Notes: generated from the sequence alone by a model not told the origin. A stretch of DNA of 64,000 bases from Portulaca oleracea (GCA_029582165.1 CM055893.1:21390679-21454678), one strand, 5' to 3'. Positions 11,124-22,755 are shown, numbered from the stretch's first letter. Translations and numbers: made by a program.

Positions 11124-12171
11124 TGATGTATGTGCAGGCAAACTTGATCAAAGTGCACTTGCCTGGACAACACCAAAGGCCCTTCCTGGCCTTGTTTGTT
11201 ATACCCAAGCTTTTCATAGGGATGGAAAAGCATCAAGGAGTGAAAAATAAATAAGGAAAGATAGGAAAACCTGTGAATCCAACTGATACACAAGGGCAAC
11301 ACTCAACCTATGCAGTGGATACAGGCCACACCACTATAACACAAGCCAAACTCTACTTAACACCTACTAAGATTGTCAGGGCTTAGTTACAAATAAGTAG
11401 AAAGAATTTGAGAGCTTCTGAAGACACTCACAAACACATAAGAGCAAGCTCGACTGGTTTCTCATTCATTCACTCATAATTGAATGCTATTACACAGGAG
11501 CTTTGCTTATATTGCCACTTTAAGCAAGCAGTTGGCTACCTACTTGGATTAAGGTTTCCTAAACATAAGGAAACCTCTAAGCTATGTCTAAGCTAGCTTA
11601 ATATACATAAGTAAGCTGCTTAAAATTAATACATTACATAATTACATCTTAATGTATCAAAGAAACAGCAAAATAAAATGAAAATGGGCTGGCTGAATCT
11701 GGTGCTGCCAGCTGCTGCTTCCTTCGAGCATTAGTTATGCTTCCACTAAGTTGATTATCTCCTCTTTGGCTGCTGAGAATAGCTGAACATATTAACTAAC
11801 AAAGGCACTCGATCATTAAAGGGGAAAATGACCAAATGACCTTGTCATTACTGGAAATACCAAAACTGTCCAGCTGCTTGATGTAGTTTGCATTCCCTGA
11901 ACTTGCTGGCTGTAGAAAATGTCCAGAGACAGCAGACATCTGCACTCCTCGATCAGTGCACATACTTGAGCCAAAGACTACATAGAAGCCGCTAAATGCC
12001 ATTGCCTTGTACTTGATGCTTCTATCAAACCTTGAATAGACCTGAACCCTGATTTCACAGGTTAGGGTTCTGCCAAGGTCTAATTGCTTCAATTGGACTT
12101 TGGTTCTAAGGCCAAAGCTACCCTTTACACAGGCTCCAAGGGTGAACATATAGCCTCTATTTAGAACTTCA
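11124..12171 (-). repeat. Putative 3' LTR of chromovirus 2
   Basis: On the element strand it would start TGAAGTTCTAAATAGAGG at 12171, after a short purine tract (AGGGGAG), and end CACATACATCA at 11124, exactly where chromovirus 1 gag stops matching. No second copy is in the window, so both ends are inferred from TG/CA termini and from the surrounding coding sequence. The translations through it are not convincing. I see no other feature in this stretch. Confidence 0.6.
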
Positions 12172-12204
12172 AAACTCCCCTATGACCTGTCTCCCATACT
12201 GCCT

Positions 12205-12909
12205 TCATTCTTGCTGTAGGAGGGTCTTGATCCCTCCTGAATTCCCAGCTAGGTCCCCATGTATCAAGGACCTGCTAAGGACATCAGAATGGATAGTCCT
12301 CTCCTTGACCCTTGATGAGCCTAATAGTAATGTTGATGTAGATGGACCTCCATCATCCTCCTCTAGTTCAAAAATGTTTGACCTCAAACTTGGTAAGCCA
12401 TCCTCTTCTGGATAATAGGGCCTGAGATCTTCCACATTAAAAGTTGCACTCCCTCCATAATCTTCAGACAAATCTAGCTTGTAAGCATTTTCATTGAGTT
12501 GTTCTAACACCTCGAATGGACCATCTACCCTGGAAACGAGTTTTCCTTTCCTCCTGCTAGGAAATCTGTCTTTCTTGAGGTGTATCCAAACCAAGTCACC
12601 TGGAGCAAACACAATTCTTCTTCTCTTTTGATTTGCTGCTATTGCTATTTTCTCATTGTGCTTCTCAATTTGTTGTTGCACTTGCTGATGGAACTCTTTG
12701 ATTTGCTTGGCCTTTAATTCAGCTTCATAGCTAAACTTGATTGAAGTAGCTTGGGGTACCAACTCCAAAGGAGTAATTGGATTCAACCCATAGACCACTT
12801 TAAATGGTGAATGACCAATAGATTTACTAGGGGCTGTATTGAAAGCAAACTCTGCATGTGGTAGCAAAGAATCCCAGCTGCCTTTGTTTCTTGCCACCAA
12901 ACTTCTCAA
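12205..12909 (-). pseudogene. Integrase C-terminal part, chromovirus 2
   Basis: A 234-residue frame with the end of the integrase core (WDSLLPHAEFAFNTAPSKS, SPFKVVYGLNP), a Lys/Gln-rich coiled segment (EFHQQVQQQIEKHNEKI), then a chromovirus GPY/F module (DRFPSRRKGKLVSRVDGPFEVLE, DLRPYYPEEDG). An acidic tail ends shortly before the LTR. The catalytic residues lie upstream in broken sequence (12910-13110). I cannot assign a canonical chromodomain from sight. Confidence 0.82.
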
Positions 12910-13110
12910 AAGTGCACCTAAGGCTCTGTTAGTAACCTCGGTTTCCCATCTGTCTGAGGATGACAGGTAGTGCTAAATTTGAGTTGAGTTCCCATCTTCT
13001 TCCACAATGTGATCCAGAAATGGCTTCGAAACTTGGTATCCCTGTCTGAAACCATAGACCTAGGAATGCCATGTAATCTGACTACCTTTGAAAATACAAA
13101 TCAGCAACTT

Positions 13111-14010
13111 TCACCGCATCATAGGTAGTATTGTAAAAAAATGAGCCATTTTTAAGAATCTATCAACAACAACCATAATAGAGTCTTTACCTCTCTGAGT
13201 TCTTGGAAGTCCCACAATAAAATCAAGACTGACATCTTCCCAGGGACTTTTAGGAATTGGTAAAGGGGTATAAAGCCCTTGGGGTAAGCTTGGACTCTTT
13301 GATAACTGGCATATGTTGCACCTCTTGACAAGATGCTCTACATCTCTTCCCATCTTTGGCCAAAAGTAGTGTTCTTTCAGCATAAGTAATGTCATTTCTA
13401 TGCCAAAGTGTCCTGCTAATCCACCTCCATGAACTTCTGAGATTAATAATTCTCTTATACTACTTCTGGGAATGCACAATCTGCTTCCTTTGAATAAAAA
13501 TCCATGATCTGTATGATATAGACCCTGAGGATGCTGTTGACAAGGCAGAAACTTGTCTTTGAAATCATCATCTGTAGGATAAAGGACCTTCAGTTGTTCA
13601 AATCCTAGGATTCTGGAATCCAGGATGTATAATAAAAGAAATCTTCTAGAAAGGGCATCAGCTCCCTTATTCTTATTGCCTAACTTATGATGGATCATGA
13701 AATAAAAGGATTGCATAAACTCAACCCACTTAGCATGTCTGGGATTAAGCTTGTGCTGTCCTTGAATATATTTCAGGGCTTCATGATCACTATGCAGAAT
13801 AAACTCTCCTCTAACCAAATAATGTCTCCAATGCTCAAGAGCTCTGATAATTGCATAAAACTCTTTATCATAAGTGCTGTATTTTTTCTTTGCTTCATTC
13901 AACTTCTCACTGAAATAAGCTATAGGCCTGCCTTCTTGAGATAAGACAACTCCTATGCCAACTCCCGCGGCATCACATTCAACTTCAAAGACGTTAGAAA
14001 AGCTTGGCAA
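13111..14010 (-). pseudogene. RNase H and integrase N-terminal part, chromovirus 2
   Basis: A 299-residue frame. RNase H comes first (VECDAAGVGIGVVLSQEGRPIAYFSEKL, YDKEFYAIIRALEHWRHYL, LHSDHEALKYI, GADALSRR). The integrase HHCC zinc region follows (HGGGLAGHFGIEMTLLMLKEHYFWPKM, CNICQ), then the first catalytic aspartate in VSLDFIVGLPRT. The frame stops before the second aspartate. Between 14011 and 14162 the RT thumb ([18 protein letters not shown]) is readable in shifted frames. Confidence 0.84.
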
Positions 14011-14162
14011 AGCAAGTAATGGTGCTGTTGTAAGCTTCTCTTTGATCTATTCAAAGGACTTCTATGCTGCTAGAGTCCATTGAAAAGACTTCCCTTTGAT
14101 AACTTTAGTCATGGATGCCATAATGGTGCTGAAATTTCTCACAAATCTTTTGTAAAATGAAG

Positions 14163-15039
14163 CTAACCCATGAAAACTCCTTGTTGTATAGAACTGGGTA
14201 TAGGCCACTCTTGAATGGCCTTGATCTTCTCTTGATCAACCTGAATGCCATCTGCTGATATTATGTAGCCAAGAAAAATAACTTGGTCGGTAAAGAACTG
14301 ACACTTATTCAAATTTCCATAAAGTTTCTCCTTAGACAGAATATCCATCACTTGCTTCAAATGTTGCTGATGATCTTCTTCTGTCTCACTATAAACCAAA
14401 ATATCATCAAAATAAACAACTACACAACTTCCAATCAATGGCTTCAGTACCTGTTTCATAAGCCTCATGAATGTAGAAGGAGCTTTTGTGAGGCCAAAGG
14501 GCATTACAAGCCACTCAAACAAACCTCCCTTTGTTTTGAATGTTGTCTTCCATTCATCACCTTCATAAATTTTGATTTGATAATAGCCACTTCTCAGATC
14601 TATCTTTGAAAACACCTGTGACCCATAGAGCTCATCAAGAAGATCTTCAAGTCTAGCTATTGGAAACCTGTACTTGATTGTAATTTTGTTTATAGCTCTG
14701 CTGTCTATACACATCATTTGGCTACCATCCTTCTTAGGAACCAATAGAGCAGGTACTGCACATGGACTCAGACTTTCCCTGATCATTCCCTTGCTAAGAA
14801 GATCATCTACTTGTCTCTGAATCTCAGTAGTTTCAGCTGGAGCCGTCCTATAAGCAGGTTTATTAGACAAAAGTGATCTTGGGACTAGATTAATTTTGCG
14901 CTGGATGTCTCTCTTGGTGGGTAATCCTGGGGGCATTTCATCTGGAAATAAATATGCATACTCTTCCATGAGTGGGACAAGTAGGGGTTGGTTATTTTGT
15001 TGGGTTTGTGGTTCATCAGGGGATAATAGGATAAGATCT
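14163..15039 (-). pseudogene. RT, chromovirus 2, N-terminus cut by LTR insertion
   Basis: Contains the full RT palm order: [64 protein letters not shown], the active site [11 protein letters not shown] and [17 protein letters not shown]. Upstream it has [21 protein letters not shown] from the protease-RT linker. The open frame actually begins inside the chromovirus 3 LTR at 15077 (residues [12 protein letters not shown]), which is an insertion artefact; element sequence starts at 15039. The frame is lost after SIQQG near 14170. Confidence 0.86.
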
Positions 15040-16647
15040 TGATGTAAATCAGCCCACGCTAACTCCCCCAGGCCCAATCAAGAAGGCCCAATGGAAACTC
15101 CAAGCTATAGACACGGTCCTTCATGAAAGAAACACATCCAGCCCAGGCCCATCAAAGGAGATTCAGTTTAATCACATGAAGATAGAATGAGCCAAGAAAG
15201 GATGATACAAAGTTGAGGCCCACAGGCCTATTCACAAGGTGTGCTTCTTATGGGAAGAGGATGTCCAATCATCCTAGAGTCTACAAGGCCACGTCAAATC
15301 AAGCCCAACAAAGTCCAGAGTTCACTTCCAAAACCCATTTACAAAGTCCCAGTGAAGTTCACATTTTGACCATTTGAGTTTTGAATTTCATAATTTTGGC
15401 CTATTGGATGTAACTTTATTATTTAGAGTATTAATTGTTTTGGTGTGACTTATATTATCTTTATAGATTTTAGAGTCATGTATGATGCCAAGTAAGTTAT
15501 AAACTTGAGCATCAAGTCATAGAAATCTAGTAGGAGTCTAAATAAGCCTAGAATATTCTAAAGTGTTCTAGAATATTCTAGAAGGTTTGTGTGTGTGTGT
15601 GTCACGTGTGATAGATTAATTTAGGCGCCAATTTTGGTTGTTATCCTAGATAAGGTTGGCTATTTTCTCACTAATCCATATTGGATTAGGAAGCCAATTG
15701 CAATTAGGATAAGGTTGTTGTAACCAACTCCCCTTTGGATAAGGAGTCCTAATCCAAGAGGAGGTTGGAGTAGTTAGGCGTCTAGTATTAGGATTTCTTG
15801 GCTTACACGCCGAGTAGGAGAATCCTAGTCATATTAGTTGGCTTGCATGCCAAGTCAAAGTAGTCTAGTCCATAGAGGACTCTATTAGTATAAATATCTA
15901 GGCTTGTAGCCTTTCAAAGGCATCTACCCTTGAATTATGAACACAGTTTAGCTTTTAGCTTTCCCCCCCTAAGTGTTTGGATAAACCTCGTTTGATCTCT
16001 TCTATTGTATATTGGTATGGCACCCAAGTGGTTAGGAAGAGCTTGATCCTAGGTTGCGGTCGAAGGTCAAGTTAGCCCTAGGGTTTCTTTCTTATGGATT
16101 CAAGTTAGATTCCTAGAACTATCCTTCTTTATCTTTCGGTCAATACAGTTTAGATAATCACACCCTTTGTCTTTCTATCAATATAGTTAAGACAAATCAT
16201 TAACCTCCTATTTTTCACCTCCTATTAATGTTAACCCCTTCACTCTTCTCCTCTCAATTCGTCCTTCCCTCCCCCCCCCCCTCTCACAAAAGAATTCTAA
16301 CCACCTTCTCTTCTCTCTCCATAACAAACTTTCAACAAACTCCCTCTTTTTCCTCCTCTCACAAAGGCCTCACGCCACAACCCATCTCCTCCCTCCCATC
16401 TCTCTCACGTCATTCTCTCTTATCCTCCATCCAAGATTCAATCCCTCATCCCCTTTCCCATTTAAGAATCAATCTTTCTTGATTCTTGAAATCACAAAAG
16501 TCCTCACAACAAATAGCCTCCCTTTTCATGTGATATTCCCCCTCTTTCACCCATATTCATGTGTTCTTTCTCCCTCTTTTTGTCTTGGTTGCACATGTAA
16601 TTGTGTATTACTGGATCAAGAGTCTTTCTTTGTCCCGTAGTACATCA
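15040..16647 (+). repeat. 5' LTR of chromovirus 3
   Basis: Starts TGATGTAAATCAGCCC at 15040 and ends GTAGTACATCA at 16647. The start matches 18838 and 53174 (both directly after a polypurine tract), and the end is followed by a primer site. It inserts in the RT-protease linker of chromovirus 2; GATCT at 15035-15039 is the left flank. The LTR has a TATA box, repeated TATCAATATAGTTAAGA-type motifs at about 16120-16195 and a CT-rich 3' section. Open frames in the CT-rich section are artefacts. Confidence 0.88.
15890..15897 (+). promoter_or_regulatory. LTR TATA box, chromovirus 3
   Basis: TATAAATA followed by a conserved AGGCTTGTAGCCT-type block. The same arrangement is at 8310 and 55492 in the other LTR copies. 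It is the likely core promoter of the element. Confidence 0.75.
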
Positions 16648-16651
16648 AAAG

Positions 16652-16663
16652 TGGTATTAGATC
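16652..16663 (+). other. Primer binding site, initiator-tRNA-Met type
   Basis: TGGTATTAGATC lies four bases after the LTR end and resembles the TGGTATCAGAGC primer site used by many plant elements, with changes. It supports the LTR boundary at 16647. Confidence 0.75.
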
Positions 16664-16736
16664 TCTAGGTTAGTGTTGAGTGCAACCCTGAACTCTACGG
16701 AGTTAACCCAAACACATAACTTTCAAATCTTCAGTT

Positions 16737-16820
16737 CCAAAAGCGTAACCTGCAAGTCCAAAAGCTTAACCTGCAAGTCCAAACGCTTAACCTGCAATAC
16801 CAAACACGTAACCTTCAAAC
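16737..16820 (+). repeat. Four 21-bp direct repeats in chromovirus 3 leader
   Basis: Four tandem units of 21 bp (first unit CCAAAAGCGTAACCTGCAAGT), the fourth diverged. A fifth, looser unit lies just upstream near 16707. They sit in the untranslated leader between the primer site and the coding region. Confidence 0.8.
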
Positions 16821-16949
16821 CTTCAGTACCAACCTAGTATTCCAAATCTGCCATGGCTCACGAATTGTTCTTTTTGATGAGGATCCTCAGCAGTTCGATT
16901 GTTCCTGAAGATCAATAGCAATGAGAGGCTATCTTTTAGTCTCGCTGCA

Positions 16950-17566
16950 CCATCAAAGGAAAGGTATGTTCTTTAATCGTTGATGGAGGAAGCTGCACCA
17001 ACGTGGCTCCAACAACTATGGTGGACAAACTTCAGTTGGAAACCAGTCTACATCCCAAACCCTACACCATTCAATGGCTTCATCAAGGTGAAGGATTACA
17101 AGTTACTCAAAGATGCTTGGTAAGCTTTTCCATTGGCAAGAATTATCAAGATTCTATTTAGTGTGATGTATTGTCTATGGATGCTTGTCATATTCTACTT
17201 GGAAGACCATGGTTATTTGACAGGAGCGTGATGCATGATGGAAGAGCCAATACCTACACACTCAGGCTCAACAACAAGAAAATCACCCTAGCTCCACTAA
17301 AAATAGCCAATCCGTCCCCACCCAAAGAGTGTGATCCAAATCCCATCACTTCTTTGACCACTGAACGCCCTGAGTTTAGTGAGCAAAAGGAGATCGCTCC
17401 CTTAAACCCAAACACAGAACCTAGCCACGAAAATTCCTCCAGCGAGAACGCTAGTCTCGAAAAGGGTCACCCACTCGTCACCCTTCAGTTGGAACCACCC
17501 TCTCATGTGTTGAAGAGATACCACCAGGATTGCCCCCCCCCCAGCGTGACATTCATCACGAAATAG
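16950..17566 (+). pseudogene. Aspartic protease region, chromovirus 3 first unit
   Basis: Reads KGKVCSLIVDGGSCTNVAP, with the active-site Asp, then LVSFSIGKNYQDSI, a stop at 17159-17161, and CDVLSMDACHILLGRPWLFDRSVMHDGR. The last block is nearly the same as in the other two chromovirus copies here. A Pro/Glu/Ser-rich linker follows. Directly upstream the leader ATG (near 16853) is joined to the protease with gag deleted. Confidence 0.8.
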
Positions 17567-18360
17567 ATCACGTTCCTAGATCTTTTGGGCATAAAGAGTC
17601 TACACATCACCCAAGTGGCAATCAAGAAGATCAAGGGCAAGATGATCTTCAGACAAAGGGTATAATCAGGGAAAACTACAACTCATGCGACGTTCCTGCC
17701 CTTTTGGTCCCAAAGGAAGAAGGAAGCCAAAGTCTATGCATCAACAAGAGTCTTACCAAGTACAAGTTTCCTAGAATTTAAGATCTAGTGGATGAGTCTT
17801 ATGGTACCAACGTTCTTTCAAAGATTAATCTACAAAGTGGGTACACTCATATTCAGATTCAAGAAGGGGACACTAGTATCAAAACTAAAGGAGATCTCTA
17901 TGAATGGTTAGTCAGGCTTCTTGGTCTAACTAATACTCCCTCAATATTTATGAGATTGATGAATCAGATTTTGAAGCCCCTTATTAGCAAGTGTACCGTT
18001 ATCTACTTCAGAGATATACTTGTGAATAGCAAACTGAGAAAGGTCACAACTTTCACCTCCAATTTGTTTTGGGGACCTTAGCTCACTAGAATCTACATCA
18101 GAATCTACCCAAGTATGGCGTCTTCATCAACAACATAGTCTCTCTTGGCTATGCTCTTTTGCCCGAAGTGTTCAAGGTTAATGAAGAAAGAGTCAAAGCT
18201 ATCAAGGAGTGGTATACTCCAACTAGAACTCATGACGATCGAAGCTTCCCCTGCTTGGCCTCTCTCTATAGGAGATCAGTGAAGAATTTCAATACTATTT
18301 CATCTCCTATGACCGAGTTATGGAAATCCAAGGAGTTCTCATGGACTCAAGCTACCTAGC
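17530..18360 (+). pseudogene. Degenerate RT, chromovirus 3 first unit
   Basis: Readable RT blocks in several frames: [64 protein letters not shown], and the active site IYFRDIL, in which the first catalytic Asp of YFDD is Arg. The dispersed thumb pieces EERVKAIKEWYTP and SLYRRSVKNFNTISSPM follow. Stops and small indels are frequent and the enzyme is dead. Confidence 0.78.
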
Positions 18361-18837
18361 AAGCGTTCGAATTCATCAACAGTAAACTCTGCACCACACC
18401 AGCCCTAGTCTTACCAAGCTTTGATAAGAAGTTTGAGGTCGAGTGTGATGCTTCTAGAGTTGGTATTGGAGCTTTTCTATCTGTTCTATCTCAAGGTCGC
18501 CCCTTAGCTCATTACAGGGAGAAGTTTGGTGACCCTAGATTCATGGAAGATAATGGAAACCAACTCCGCTTATACAGTAAGAAGATCTCTTTTAGTCCAT
18601 CGAGTTCTTGGCAATCAGGGAAGGATACTAGAGATCTACCTAGCCTTGGTCTCACCATTGGGGACCCAAGGTTCATGGAGAATAATGGAGGTCAACCTAA
18701 AGCTTCTAATCAAATATAGGAGGCCCAATTTGGGTACGTGGCAGTGAAGCAGGTTGATGGGCCAACTAAAGTTTTGGAAAAGTTGGAGAAGATGATCCTT
18801 CAAGTTTGAGGACAAACTTCTTTTAACAAGGGGGGAA
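18361..18837 (+). other. RNase H stub, 3' tail and polypurine tract of chromovirus 3 first unit
   Basis: The RNase H start ([18 protein letters not shown]) is visible near 18428, after which RNase H and integrase are missing. Two imperfect copies of a segment containing TTCATGGA(A)GA(A)TAATGGA lie at about 18528 and 18660. The end reads KVLEKLEKMILQV and then a polypurine tract AACAAGGGGGGAA at 18825-18837, immediately before the second LTR start. Confidence 0.65.
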
Positions 18838-18937
18838 TGATGTAAATCAGCCCACGCTAAGTCGCCCAAGCCCAATCAAGAAGGCAACATTACCCCTTCT
18901 TACCCAACGTTACTCTAGACGTTCCACAACTCCTCCC

Positions 18938-19936
18938 ATGGCGTCTGGAAGCAACAGTCATGAAGCTGAAGATCCTACTGAGCAATGGAAACAAGAAAAG
19001 GCTGAACTGGAAGGAAGAATCGCTTATTTTTCTGATCAGTTGAAGCGATACATGAATCTTCAATTCAGAACACTACAGGGGCAAGAAGAAGAAGATGTCG
19101 TCCCCAGCTGTCCTAGTGAAACTGAGCACTCTGCTAGCTCAACCCGGAGGTCACGTCAATCTAGGCGCGCACCAAGAGTAGAAAGGCTCGACTTCAAGGT
19201 CGACATTCCTGAGTTCGACGGTAACCTTGATCTTGAAATCTTTCTTGATTGGATTCAAACTGTTGAACGAGTCTTTGATTTAAAAGACATTGCTGATGAT
19301 AAGAAAGTGAGATACATTGCTCTTAAACTGTGGAAGCATGCTAGAATTTGGTGGACTAACCTACAGAAGAAGCGACAGCATGCCGGGAAAGGAAAGATCC
19401 GTACTTGGGAAAAGATAAAGAAGAAACTCCACTCCAAGATTCTACCTGTGAGTTATTTCAAGGACAATTATTTCAAACTGCAACAACTCTCCTAGGGATT
19501 TAAATCCGTTGAAGAGTATACTAAGGAGTTCAAACACCTACTCTGGAGGTGTGATCTGAAAGAAGATGAACCTCAAACTCTTGTGAGGTATCTTGTTGGC
19601 TTAAACGACAACATAAGGTATGTGGTGGAACTTCAACCTTATGAAACTTTTAATGAATTGAGTACTTTGGCTAACAAGGTGGAACAGCAAAAGAAAAGAA
19701 GAGGCAAGGAGACATCAAACAGGAACCCTAGTTCCCAAATAGCTACCTACTCGCCTCAAACATACACTCCACAAAAAAGCCAAACCCACTCCTATCCGTC
19801 TGCCACAAAAACGCCTATCCCTACCCCTCAAACAATTCCTAAATCCGTTCCAGCTCCACCCACGGATAAAAAGAGGTGCTTTAGCTGTCAAGGGCTCGGT
19901 CATATTGCTTCGGAGTGTCCAAACAAGAGGGCAATC
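18938..19936 (+). pseudogene. Gag, chromovirus 3 second unit
   Basis: Starts MASGSNSHEAEDPTEQW and has an N-terminal Glu/Lys coiled segment. The gag core follows: VDIPEFDGNLDLEIFLDWIQ, DDKKVRYIALKLWKHARIWW, KIRTWEKIKKKLHSKILP. There is an in-frame TAG at 19493-19495, then VEEYTKEFKHLLWRCDLKEDEP. A Thr/Pro-rich linker leads to the zinc knuckle CFSCQGLGHIASEC near 19876. The Tat element interrupts it after CPNKRAI at a codon boundary. Apart from the single stop, it is a near-complete gag of a chromovirus, perhaps CRM-like. Confidence 0.87.
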
Positions 19937-20075
19937 TGTAGACACCGGAATTTGTACCGGTATAATCCGGACTCAACAAAATAGGCAAGTCAGACGGGCT
20001 AAGTAATAAACGGGTCATTGGGCCCAAAGGATCAATAAGCCGAGCCCAAGGAAAATAAATACGCTGCAAATAATT

Positions 20076-21213
20076 GTTAAAACCCACTGGGTTTTAACTT
20101 TTATTGAACAGGCCCATGCAGAAACAGGCCCAGCCGCGCGCCTTGGCCCAAAAATTCTCATAACCCGCCTGCGTTTTTAAGCTTTTTAGCATCAATTTCT
20201 TTTGATTCCATGCAATCCCTTGATAAAAGCCATGTCCCTTGACTTTGCCATTGACCCCATGAAACCCGTCTGGCTTTTGATCCGAGATGACATGATTTTT
20301 GTGGTATGCCCCCCACCTTTTCCCTCCAAATCCTTCACCCTTTCACCTATAAACACCCCCTCCTTTTCACCTTCATTTCACCAACAATCATCATCAAAAT
20401 ACCCTTACTCTACTCTCATTCTCATCTACTACATCCATATTATTCTCTCAAATTTTATCATCCACATCCACCTCTAATCCTCTCATAATCACATTCATCA
20501 CCTCCATACAACCATCCATATACTACTCATTTCTAGCCATTCACATCATCTCATCCGGGTTTCAAGTCAAGGGCAACTAAAAGGGGATTAAAGTCATCGC
20601 ATCCATCACCTTAAGCCAAGTTCGTTGTTTTTTGGTTCATTTTGTTATTATTATTCATGTAATTCCTTCTTTAATTCCCTTACTTGTACACATTTTGTAA
20701 AATGAAAATCGCATTTGTTTTATATTGCATGATTCGAATAATAATTCGGCGAAATTAATCAAACTTCTCCCCGCTCTCTTTCTTTTCAATGTTGATTTTA
20801 GTAGAGTCTGTTTTATAACAGGCGGATTTGAGAGTTGTTATAACTCTCAAATTCGTAACCTTACCCCCGAATCTAGAAATCGGGTTCGTGGACCGGAGTC
20901 TTTCTTTTCTTATTTTACGGTTTGTCGATTTTCCTTAGATCGGCTAGCGACTCTTTTTACATTTTACAAATTCATTTTACTATTTAAAATATTCGATTTC
21001 TTATACAAAATTAATTTAAGAAAATAATTTAATTCATGTCCAATATGTATCCAAGGAGGGTCCCGAGAGAAATGGGCTAGAAAATGATCAGTGGCCCAAC
21101 CTAGAATCTGCTAAAACCTAGGCGGGTTTTATCATTTTCAACCCAGTTTCTCTTTTGGCCGAGGAGATCAGTGGCCCAACCTAGAATCTGCTAAAACCTA
21201 GGCGGGTTTTAGC
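20076..21213. repeat. Palindrome family in the Tat 5' LTR (five copies)
   Basis: Copies of a palindrome near AAAACCCGCCTRGGTTTT. 20076-20098 is a perfect inverted repeat with 11-bp arms and one central base. 20162-20177 and 20262-20278 are degenerate. 21113-21130 and 21190-21213 are in the other orientation, the latter with GCT/AGC flanks. Three precede the TATA box at 20348 and two follow it. Confidence 0.88.
20348..20355 (+). promoter_or_regulatory. LTR TATA box, Tat element 5' LTR
   Basis: TATAAACA after a CCCTTTCACC stretch. The equivalent site in the 3' LTR is a perfect TATAAATA at 50868-50875. It is the likely sense promoter. Confidence 0.65.
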
Positions 21214-21474
21214 TAATTCCAGTGGCCCACTGGTTCTCTCTTGGGCTTGGATTTATTAATTGGGGCGGGATTAAATTATTATTAAATTAGTTTGTGTAAT
21301 TACGGTTAATTTAAATAATAAAAAACGGGTTTGTAAATAAATAAAGTTTCATCACCCCGAAAATGAATTTTGAAAATAAAAAATATCCTTATTTAAGGAT
21401 TAAGAAACCTTAGTCGGCTCCCGATCGTTTAAGTAGCGCATCGCGGAAAATGGTCACCTTTTTAGGGTCCTCTG

Positions 21475-22755
21475 ATTAAGCGACTCCTTTGGGACTTAAA
21501 CTTTAAAAAGAAGGTAAAACTTGAAAAAATCAAATTGATTTGAAAGTGTAAAAGGGAGAAGTTAATTTATTTCGCGATTTTATTATTTTTCTAGGCATCC
21601 CTTGCATATCGGGCCACTAATCGGGTCTTTTGACACGTTAGCACAAAGGTGACGGTTTAAGTTATCTAAGAATTCCCGTGATAGCGGGAGGCCACTACTA
21701 TTGGGATGAACTCTACATCTCTATGCATTTGGTCACTCCTGTCCCGATGTCACACTCTGAGAGCTTTCTTGAAGTTCTTTGAGAAATACCCTAACTGCTT
21801 ACCTTATGGTATGAAGAACCGGGGCGAAGGCATGCAGTAGGCTATATACCCAACAATAAAAGTCCATGAATTTAGAGTCTTGGTTTAGGGTACCCTTCCA
21901 TGTGTATGCTATGTGCTGTGTGTATCCCTCCCCTTTTCTTGTCTTTTGTAAAAAGTCGACCCTAGTTTGGAGGTTTTGTTCTAGTCCATATAAAATTCAT
22001 TAGGTTAAGAAAAGGAATATTTATTAATTAATATAATTAACTCAAAGGAATTTTGGTTAGCCCAAGTGGAAGGGCCCATCTATGCTCGAAAGTTTATTAT
22101 CTTGATTAATAAATAAAAATTGACTCACCTTTGATGATATTATACGGTCCTTTATGAAATTCTCTTAACAAAGGTCCAAAAATGAATTAAAAGTCCAACA
22201 AAGTTAATGGATAACGTCTTAGACTGCATAATAGTCACTAGGCTTGAGTAAATTAATTTATTGATTTAATTAATAAATCCATCACACTTATGGTCGGCAC
22301 TTTGTTAGGCCCAACCATATAGGATTTGTCAATTAAGCCCATAAATTGACTATGACTCGCTTATTGTTGACTTTATCCAGTCCTTTACAATACCCATTTT
22401 CCCTGTGTTAAAAAAAATTATAAAATGGAAAAAGTTAAAAAAAAAGTGGGTTGCTGGTCTTGTTGAACATTATTCTAGTCCGCATAAGAGCCAATATGGT
22501 TTGAGCTGTATGAGTTGTTGGGCCAGGTTACGGATTCTCCTTAAAATGGTCGGCCGGTGGAGTGGGCCCATCCGAATTGAGAAACACTGACCATGGTCTG
22601 CCAACTTATGACCCGCTCACTATGTTGACTTTATTCGTCCCTTTATCATGTTATGTTTTTAGGTCCACATAGAGTTAGGCCATGCACTCCCAAAAAGTGG
22701 GTGAGTCCATTATGTCAGCATACATGTGTCAAAGATCATATAGGTCATCTAGAAC
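21475..22755 (+). other. Untranslated leader of the Tat element
   Basis: About 1.3 kb between the LTR and gag, AT-rich with no convincing open frame. Some Ogre-type elements carry an extra ORF before gag, but none is visible here. I see no palindrome copy of the AAAACCCGCC family in it. Confidence 0.55.
21476..21493 (+). other. Possible primer binding site of the Tat element
   Basis: TTAAGCGACTCCTTTGGG lies just after the LTR and resembles the TGGCGACTC-type primer sites that I recall for Ogre/Tat elements. It is mutated at the start. This identification comes from memory and position only. Confidence 0.4.

Larger units (their letters stand above)
11124..15039 (-). mobile_element. Chromovirus 2: 3' LTR and pol, 5' half removed
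   Basis: A minus-strand chromovirus with a putative 3' LTR at 11124-12171 and integrase, RNase H and RT at 12205-15039. It lies inside the gag of chromovirus 1; CAAAG at 11119-11123 would be one target-site copy. At 15040 the chromovirus 3 LTR interrupts it, so protease, gag and 5' LTR are not seen here. It belongs to a different subfamily from chromoviruses 1 and 3, judging by the RT and the LTR sequence. Confidence 0.78.
15040..18884 (+). mobile_element. Chromovirus 3, first unit: 5' LTR and gag-less internal region
   Basis: Plus-strand unit made of LTR (15040-16647), initiator-Met type primer site, leader with 21-bp repeats, protease, degenerate RT, polypurine tract (18826-18837) and 47 bp of a second LTR (18838-18884). 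Gag is missing between the leader and protease, and RNase H and integrase are missing after RT. At 18885 the sequence jumps to the gag leader of another copy. The array LTR-internal-LTR stub-internal-LTR suggests unequal recombination between copies of one family. Confidence 0.8.
19937..21474 (+). repeat. 5' LTR of the Tat element
   Basis: About 1538 bp, colinear with 50376-51971. The 3' end is degenerate (GGGTCCTCTG for GGGTCCTACA). Relative to the 3' LTR it lacks about 95 bp between two palindrome copies (near 20165) and has a 46-bp segment (21086-21131) duplicated 80 bp downstream at 21166. Both differences have endpoints at or next to the AAAACCCGCC-type palindromes. Confidence 0.9.

Noticed and set aside
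11124..11170. Near-palindrome around TTGATCAA at the chromovirus 2 LTR end
   Set aside because: Single occurrence, short and imperfect; not distinguishable from chance.
11796..12149. 117-residue frame in the chromovirus 2 LTR
   Set aside because: Lies wholly in the putative LTR, no known motif, on the strand of the element but without coding context.
20202..20477. Open frame of 91 residues in the Tat 5' LTR, also at 50739-51101
   Set aside because: Low-complexity Ser/Ile/His sequence around the LTR TATA box; present in both LTRs only because they are copies.
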